Of a DNA stretch of 27,990 bases, positions 23,567-27,990 are shown one piece after another. The notes beneath the pieces were generated by a model. That model made no database searches and was not told the DNA's origin. It saw nothing but the letters and a program-made list of their open reading frames with translations. Positions within the stretch are counted from its first letter, which is position 1. Each line of letters begins with the position of its first letter. The stretch is from Pseudomonadota bacterium. Its GTDB lineage: Bacteria; Pseudomonadota; Gammaproteobacteria; Burkholderiales; Burkholderiaceae_B. The stretch is taken from NCBI GenBank assembly GCA_023427945.1, contig JAEYZR010000365.1, positions 1-27,990 on the forward strand, in the 5' to 3' direction. A program made the translations under genes and the position numbers.

Positions 23567-24355
23567 ATGCGCTCAACTTCTGCCGAACCCACCGAAGCCT
23601 CGCCCGCCCGTTCGCGGGTGAGCGGGATCGATCGCGCCATACAGGTGTTCGATTACCTGCATGCCCAGGGCATGCCTGCCGCCCCCTACGCGATGGCCAA
23701 GTCGATGGGCCTGCCCATTTCCACGGCCTACCCGCTGATCGAGTCGCTGGTCGAACGCGACCTGCTCTCGCGCCAGAACGACGGGAAAATCTGGTTCGGG
23801 GTGCGCATGTACCGCTACGGCCTGAGCTATGCACGCACGCTCGATGTCGTGGAACTCGCCAAGCAACAGATGCAGACCTTGTCTGATGAAGTCGGCGAAA
23901 CGGTGCAGGTCTGCACGCGGGAAGGCTACGAAATGCTGGTGGTGGGCATGGTCGAAGGCAAAGGCCATTTCAAGATCAGCTCACGCGTGGGTTCGCGTGT
24001 GCCCCTGAACTGGACGGCGTCGGGTCGCCTGCTGGTGGGCCACCTGCCCGAACGCGAGCGCATTGCGCTGTTCAAGCGTGCGGCGAAAGCCTCGCACACC
24101 GGACGCGCCGACACCGACGCGGCGCACCTCGCACAGACCGCTGCACTGGCGTTGCAGGACCGCCTGTCCATACAGATCGGCGAGTCCGACTATTCGGTGG
24201 CCTGTGTGGCATCGCCCATCTGCGACGCCCAGGGCGCATGCGTGGCCACCATATCGATCGTGCTGCCCGAACAACGCGTGAACGACCGGCGCCAGTACTA
24301 TGCCGACGCCGTCATACGGGCGGCGCAACGGGTGCAGAACGCCTTCGCGGAATAA
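23567..24355 (+). CDS. IclR family transcriptional regulator
   Basis: Regulator of 262 aa with IclR architecture. A winged helix-turn-helix lies at roughly 18-80 (GIDRAIQVFDYLHAQG, then AMAKSMGLPISTAYPLIESLVERDLLSR). A C-terminal ligand-binding domain lies at roughly 95-258 (ELAKQQMQTLSDEVGETVQVCTREG, SRVPLNWTASGRLLVGHL, YSVACVASPICDAQGACVATISIVLP). It follows the M81 gene by 49 bp on the same strand and probably controls the importer operon in response to its substrate or a breakdown product (inference). Ribosome-binding sequence before the ATG is poor. It is convergent with the Bug receptor gene; the 81-bp gap between them shows no convincing terminator. Confidence 0.94.
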   Translation: MRSTSAEPTEASPARSRVSGIDRAIQVFDYLHAQGMPAAPYAMAKSMGLPISTAYPLIESLVERDLLSRQNDGKIWFGVRMYRYGLSYARTLDVVELAKQQMQTLSDEVGETVQVCTREGYEMLVVGMVEGKGHFKISSRVGSRVPLNWTASGRLLVGHLPERERIALFKRAAKASHTGRADTDAAHLAQTAALALQDRLSIQIGESDYSVACVASPICDAQGACVATISIVLPEQRVNDRRQYYADAVIRAAQRVQNAFAE

Positions 24356-24436
24356 GTCGCCAGCCGGCACTTTTCAGCGCCATCTGGCTGTCCGACGACC
24401 TTCTCCATGCTCGCTGGCATGGGCCCGCGCGAAATA

Positions 24437-25414
24437 TCAATCCAGCGTGATATTGGCCTGCCTCACCACGTCGCCCCACTTCTTGATCTCTGCCTGCAGC
24501 GCCTCGTTGAATTGTTCAGGGCTGCTGCCCACCGCTTCGATGCCATCCTGAGCCAGGCGCTCTTTCAGCGCAGGGTCCGACAGCACTTTGACGATGGCGG
24601 CGTTCAGCTTGCGCACCACTTCATCGGGTGTACCGCGCGGCGCGAGCACCGCATGCCAGGCCGAGGCCTCGAAACCGGGCACGCCCGCTTCCTGCGCCGT
24701 CGGCACATCCGGAATCAGCGGTGAACGCTTGGCACCCGTGACCGCCAGCGCCTTGACCGATCCCGCCTGCGCCTGCTTCGAGGCTGAAGCGGCATCACCA
24801 AAAGTCATGTCCACCTGGCCACCCACCACATCGAGCAGTGCCGGGCCGGCGCCTTTGTAGGGCACGGCGACCACGTCGATACCGGCCTGGCGCTTGAACA
24901 GTTCGACAGCGAGGTGGGAAGAACTTCCATGACCAGCGGTCGACAGACTCAGCGCACCCGGCTTGCTCTTGGCCAGGGCGATCAGTTCGGCAAGCGTGCT
25001 GACAGGCAGGTCTTTCTTGACCGCAATCACGTAGGGGTAACGGGTCAGCTGGGTGACTGGGACGAAGTCCTTGCTCGCATCGTAGGGCAGCTTCTTGTAG
25101 ACCGACGGATTGATGGCATTCGGCCCGCTCTGCCCCAGCAGCAAGGTGTAGCCATCGGGAGCCGACTTGGCCACGGCATCCGTGCCGATGATGCCGCCCG
25201 CACCACCGCGATTGTCGATGATGAACGACTGGCCCAGCTCTTTGGAGACACCCTGAAAGACTTGTCGGGCCACGATGTCGGCACCGCCCCCGGCAGCAAA
25301 CGGCACGATGACGCGTACGGGACGGTCGGGATAGTCGGCATGCGCGGCGAACGCCTGCATGGAGAGTACGCACAAAGCCGCAGTGCGCAAGGTAGAAAAG
25401 AATAGACCACGCAT
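24437..25414 (-). CDS. Tripartite tricarboxylate transporter receptor (Bug/TctC family), second copy
   Basis: Periplasmic receptor of 325 aa. Signal peptide 1-26 (SMQAFAAHA cleavage region), then the Bug opening YPDRPVRVIVPFAAGGGADIVARQV, FIIDNRGGAGGIIGTDAVAKSAPDGYTLLLGQ, VAVPYKGAGPALLDVVGGQVDMTF. The open frame starts at 25435, but ATG 25414 is the real start: AAGGAG lies 8-13 nt upstream and the signal peptide begins there. Last gene of a minus-strand operon with an SDR and a hydroxyisobutyrate-dehydrogenase-family enzyme, 72 bp after the latter. No TctA/TctB partner is present in the window. The ligand is probably a hydroxy- or keto-acid that the two dehydrogenases act on (inference). Confidence 0.94.
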   Translation of the reverse strand: MRGLFFSTLRTAALCVLSMQAFAAHADYPDRPVRVIVPFAAGGGADIVARQVFQGVSKELGQSFIIDNRGGAGGIIGTDAVAKSAPDGYTLLLGQSGPNAINPSVYKKLPYDASKDFVPVTQLTRYPYVIAVKKDLPVSTLAELIALAKSKPGALSLSTAGHGSSSHLAVELFKRQAGIDVVAVPYKGAGPALLDVVGGQVDMTFGDAASASKQAQAGSVKALAVTGAKRSPLIPDVPTAQEAGVPGFEASAWHAVLAPRGTPDEVVRKLNAAIVKVLSDPALKERLAQDGIEAVGSSPEQFNEALQAEIKKWGDVVRQANITLD

Positions 25415-25486
25415 GAGATTGTCTCCTTCCGGCACCGCGACAGCGCGGCGCCTGTCTTTAATATTCGTTGATGTGAACGTTGGGAG

Positions 25487-26401
25487 TCAGGGTGCTGCCT
25501 TGCCGCGTACTTCGACACCCGCCTGGTCTTCGACGTAGCGGATGATTTCGGTCATGTCGGCCTGTTCGCCGAACTTGTCGCGTGCGGCATTGAGCAGGTT
25601 GCGCGTCGCGTTGCCCACCTGCAGCGGCACGCCCAGGCGTTCGCTCTCCTCCAGGCACAGGCGCACGTCCTTGGCCGACAGGCCGATGGCAAAACCGAAG
25701 CCGAAGTTACGCGGCAGGACGTATTTGGGGAGCTTGTCTTCGGAGGCGTTGGTACGACCGGAACCGGAGTTGATGACCTCCAGCATGATGTCGGGGTCCA
25801 GACCGGCCTTGACACCCATGACCATCGCTTCGGAGGTAATGCTCAATGCGGTCACCGAAATCAGGTTGTTGATGACTTTCAGCGTCTGCGCCTGACCGGG
25901 CTGATCGCCCACGTAGACGGCGCGACCCAGCACGGCCAGAGCCGGTTGCAGCGATTCGTACACCTGCTTGTCGCCGGCCACCATGAGCGCGAGCGTGCCA
26001 CGCGTGGCGCCCGCCACACCGCCACTGACCGGGCAGTCGATGACCGTGATGGACTTCTCGGCCAGACCGGCGGCAAGCTCCTTGGATGCCTGCGGACCCG
26101 TGGTGGACAGATCGATCACGGTGCGCACTTTGCTGCCTTCGCGCAGACCGTTTTCACCCAGGCCGACCGCCAGCACGACCTGCGGCATGGGCAGCGAAAT
26201 GAAGACTGTTTCGACCTGGTCAGCAACGGCCTTGGGCGAATCGACGACTTTTGCGCCATTGGCCGCCAGGGCCTCGCAGGCCTGACGGCTGGTGTCATAG
26301 ATCGTCACGGTATAACCCGCTTCGATCAGTCGCTGGACCATCGGTGCGCCCATGCGCCCGATGCCTACAAAACCGAGCTGCTTGTTGTCGGGGGTAGTCA
26401 T
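25487..26401 (-). CDS. 3-hydroxyisobutyrate dehydrogenase family oxidoreductase (possibly tartronate semialdehyde reductase)
   Basis: NAD(P)-dependent beta-hydroxyacid dehydrogenase of 304 aa. The N-terminal Rossmann motif is GFVGIGRMGAPM. DCPVSGGVAGATRGTLALMVAGD near 123-145 is the family substrate loop, and GQAQTLKVINNLI carries the catalytic lysine followed by the NN pair. Members reduce 3-oxopropanoates such as tartronate semialdehyde, or oxidise 3-hydroxyisobutyrate; I cannot choose between these. The start is ATG 26401, with GGAGAA upstream; the frame is open further upstream only as a shadow of the SDR gene. It lies 50 bp after the SDR stop and 72 bp before the Bug receptor. Confidence 0.92.
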   Translation of the reverse strand: MTTPDNKQLGFVGIGRMGAPMVQRLIEAGYTVTIYDTSRQACEALAANGAKVVDSPKAVADQVETVFISLPMPQVVLAVGLGENGLREGSKVRTVIDLSTTGPQASKELAAGLAEKSITVIDCPVSGGVAGATRGTLALMVAGDKQVYESLQPALAVLGRAVYVGDQPGQAQTLKVINNLISVTALSITSEAMVMGVKAGLDPDIMLEVINSGSGRTNASEDKLPKYVLPRNFGFGFAIGLSAKDVRLCLEESERLGVPLQVGNATRNLLNAARDKFGEQADMTEIIRYVEDQAGVEVRGKAAP

Positions 26402-26451
26402 GTGAAAGTTCTCCGGATCAAATAAGAAAGAGGTTCGAGGGCCAGGCGCGC

Positions 26452-27261
26452 TCAGGCCGCGCTCCAGCCACCGTCGATGGGCAACGAAGCGCCGGTGATA
26501 TCCCGGGCGGCCTCGCTGCACAGAAAGCCGATCAATGCGGCCACGTTCTCCATCGCGACGAAACGCCCGGTGGGTTGGCGCGTGGCCAGGTACTCGCGTT
26601 CGGCCTGCTCCACACTTACGCCTTGCTCGCGGGCAATATCGGCGATGCGCGAGGTGATGGCCGGGGTGGGAACGGTACCGGGCGAGACGGCATTGCAGGT
26701 GACGCCGGTGGCGGCCGTTTCGATCGCCAGCGCCCGCGTCATGCCCAGCAGCGCGGTCTTGGTGGTGATGTAGCCCACGCGGTTGGCGGTGGCGCCCGTG
26801 CCGTAGACCGACGACAGGTTGATGATCCGGCCCCACGCCTTCTGGCGCATGGCGCCCAGGGTCAGGCGCGCCAGATGAAATGCCGCCGAAAGATTGACCG
26901 CCACTTCGTCGTCCCACTGCTGGCGAGCCAGTTCATGCGCCGGCGCAAAGTGGCGGATGACGGCGTTATTCACCACGATGTCCACGCCACCAAACGTGGC
27001 GTGCGCCTGCCCGACCAGGGCCTCGATCTGATCGACATCGCGCAGGTCGGCGCCGTTGAGCAGCGTCTTCACGCCGTAGCGCCGGGCCATCTCATCGCAT
27101 GCCGCCTGTGCCTGGGTGTCGGCCTGCAACCCATGCAGCACGACGTTTGCTCCGGCACGCGCCAGGGTATCGGCAATGGCGTATCCCAGCCCGGCAGTCG
27201 AGCCTGTAACCAGTGCGGTGCGCCCGCTGAGATCCAGCGGCAATCCGGGTGATGCGGTCAT
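26452..27261 (-). CDS. Short-chain dehydrogenase/reductase (SDR)
   Basis: NAD(P)-dependent classical SDR of 269 aa. Cofactor motif TGSTAGLGYAIAD near 21-33, structural NNAV near 97-100, catalytic serine in IINLSSVYG, and catalytic YxxxK in GYITTK. The C-terminal ASLPIDGGWSAA is usual for the family. The arrangement resembles 3-hydroxybutyrate dehydrogenase and 3-oxoacyl reductase-like members, but the substrate is open. ATG 27261 is chosen because AAGGA precedes it and the first beta strand lies about 17 residues in; the open frame extends 22 codons further without family similarity. First gene of the minus-strand SDR, dehydrogenase and Bug-receptor operon. Confidence 0.92.
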   Translation of the reverse strand: MTASPGLPLDLSGRTALVTGSTAGLGYAIADTLARAGANVVLHGLQADTQAQAACDEMARRYGVKTLLNGADLRDVDQIEALVGQAHATFGGVDIVVNNAVIRHFAPAHELARQQWDDEVAVNLSAAFHLARLTLGAMRQKAWGRIINLSSVYGTGATANRVGYITTKTALLGMTRALAIETAATGVTCNAVSPGTVPTPAITSRIADIAREQGVSVEQAEREYLATRQPTGRFVAMENVAALIGFLCSEAARDITGASLPIDGGWSAA

Positions 27262-27362
27262 GGGAGTTCCTTGCACGAGATTCAAACCACGAAGTCGACT
27301 TGATGGGCGGGGCAGTGCCGCGCGCAAGACAGGATCGGCCTCACGGAAAACGTTAGGATTGT

Positions 27363-27368
27363 ATTATA
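27363..27368 (-). promoter_or_regulatory. Possible -10 box of the SDR operon
   Basis: On the minus strand a consensus TATAAT occurs about 100 bp before the SDR start. No good -35 box lies 17 bp upstream. It is embedded in an A/T-rich stretch with TTGT and GACA ends (27360-27376), which could be a GntR/FCD operator overlapping the promoter. Tentative. Confidence 0.4.
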
Positions 27369-27395
27369 GTATGACAGTTATCGGAAAATGAGTGT

Positions 27396-27558
27396 CTGCG
27401 AAACTGGCGGCGCCGGGTCGAAAATTGTCTGCCTGGATACGCTTAAGCCGCTCGAAACGGCCTGCCTGGATACGTGGCGGCTGCTCAGAATGATCTGCCT
27501 CGATGTACCGCAGCCGCGGAATGGTCTGTCGTGATCTGCTGCGGCTTTTCCAAGCGGG
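27396..27558. repeat. Degenerate 33-bp tandem repeat array
   Basis: Units beginning CTGCCTGGATACG or variants start at 27396, 27429, 27462 and 27495, exactly 33 bp apart, with a fifth, poorer unit near 27526. The two central units share 13 identical leading bases. The array lies between the GntR stop and the SDR promoter. On the minus strand, one frame reads 11-residue repeats containing VSRQ, but no credible gene covers it. The rest of this 402-bp gap (27559-27663) shows nothing I can name. Confidence 0.6.
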
Positions 27559-27663
27559 TCCGCCAGGGGGCCATCCGATCCGATGTCGACGCTGGCCGCG
27601 TCGCGCACCTCATGGGGATCGGTGGCAGCAGGCTGCCCCGGCCTGCACCATGTCCTGCCAGAC

Positions 27664-27990
27664 TCAGACCGCCTCGGCCGATTCGGCCGCTTCGACCGAT
27701 TGACGCAGAATGGAGATGGCGACCATGGCCGCGTTGCGCACATGCAGGCTGCCGGCCTTGCGCGCCGCTTTGGCATTGCGCGCCAGCAATGCGTCCAGAA
27801 GATCCGACAATTCACCCACGCTCTTGGGTGCGCGGCCCGGTGCCTGCATGGATGTGGAGCGCAACAGCATCACGCGGGAATTCAACATGCGCAGCGTGGT
27901 GGTCAGCGCTTCGTTGCCTGCGCCTTCGAGCAGCACTTGATAGAACGCATTCTTGGTGCTCACCTGCTCAAGCGGCGTGCCGTGCAGCAG
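27664..27990 (-). CDS. GntR family regulator, C-terminal FCD domain (5' part beyond window)
   Basis: Last 109 codons of a regulator entering from the right edge and ending at 27664. The fragment NAFYQVLLEGAGNEALTTTLRMLNSRVMLLRSTSM matches the ligand-binding FCD helical domain of FadR-type GntR regulators, as does the later SDLLDALLARNAKAARKAGSLHVRNA, with the conserved histidine of the metal/ligand site. The first of these sites usually has FH; here it is FY. The DNA-binding half is outside the window, so the family call rests on FCD alone. It is upstream of, and on the same strand as, the SDR operon, which it probably controls (inference). The E/A-rich tail (EAAESAEAV) is unremarkable. Confidence 0.75.
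   Translation of the reverse strand: MLHGTPLEQVSTKNAFYQVLLEGAGNEALTTTLRMLNSRVMLLRSTSMQAPGRAPKSVGELSDLLDALLARNAKAARKAGSLHVRNAAMVAISILRQSVEAAESAEAV

Noticed and set aside
24356..24436. Bidirectional terminator between the convergent IclR and Bug receptor genes
   Set aside because: Only a 5-bp CAGCC/GGCTG pairing with a 22-nt loop is visible, and it lacks T-runs.
27396..27558. CRISPR-like array
   Set aside because: The units are contiguous and degenerate with no unique spacers between constant repeats, and no cas genes are present.
27378..27815. A 145-codon minus-strand frame across the 33-bp repeats
   Set aside because: Its first half is an out-of-frame reading of the GntR gene, and it has no ribosome site or family resemblance. 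Only the repeat itself is reported.

Overview
The window reads as chromosome from a GC-rich betaproteobacterium, most likely Burkholderiales and probably Alcaligenaceae (Bordetella/Achromobacter relatives). Reasons: two orphan Bug/TctC-type periplasmic receptors plus a TRAP receptor and a peptide ABC importer, many LacI/IclR/RpiR/GntR-controlled catabolic operons, and strongly G/C-biased third codon positions. The genus assignment is inference. Gene density is high. I see no rRNA, tRNA, phage, IS element or CRISPR array.

Layout. (1) 1-4059: a TRAP receptor gene (minus strand, cut by the window edge) diverges from a plus-strand operon of LacI regulator, 2-hydroxyacid dehydrogenase and PDC-hydrolase-like amidohydrolase. 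The intergenic region carries two matching 15-bp LacI-type operators 125 bp apart. (2) 4076-6945, minus strand: a TerC membrane protein behind a promoter and a yybP-ykoY (Mn2+) riboswitch, then a PAS-GAF-GGDEF diguanylate cyclase behind a second, diverged copy of the same promoter-plus-leader block. (3) 6942-14687: a minus-strand class III aminotransferase and RpiR regulator diverge from a plus-strand run of nitrilase-family amidase, Bug receptor, M81 peptidase, EamA exporter and PfkB/KDG-type kinase, with GATC-rich inverted repeats between them. (4) 14846-24355, plus strand: a complete dipeptide/oligopeptide-type ABC importer (receptor, two permeases, two ATPases) runs straight into a RidA protein, a SelA-like PLP enzyme, a second M81 peptidase and an IclR regulator. 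(5) 24437-27990, minus strand: an SDR dehydrogenase, a 3-hydroxyisobutyrate-dehydrogenase-family enzyme and a second Bug receptor, behind a partial GntR/FCD regulator. The intergenic region there contains a degenerate 33-bp tandem repeat.

How the parts fit. Each catabolic module pairs uptake proteins with a few hydrolases or oxidoreductases and its own regulator, as expected of a soil or host-associated scavenger of organic acids, amides and small peptides. Two observations stand out. One is the duplicated Mn-riboswitch-type leader, whose copy in front of a c-di-GMP synthase keeps its flanks but has changed the conserved core motifs. The other is the importer/RidA/SelA-like/M81 operon, which looks like a coherent but uncharacterised pathway for a peptide- or amide-linked compound that passes through an enamine intermediate.
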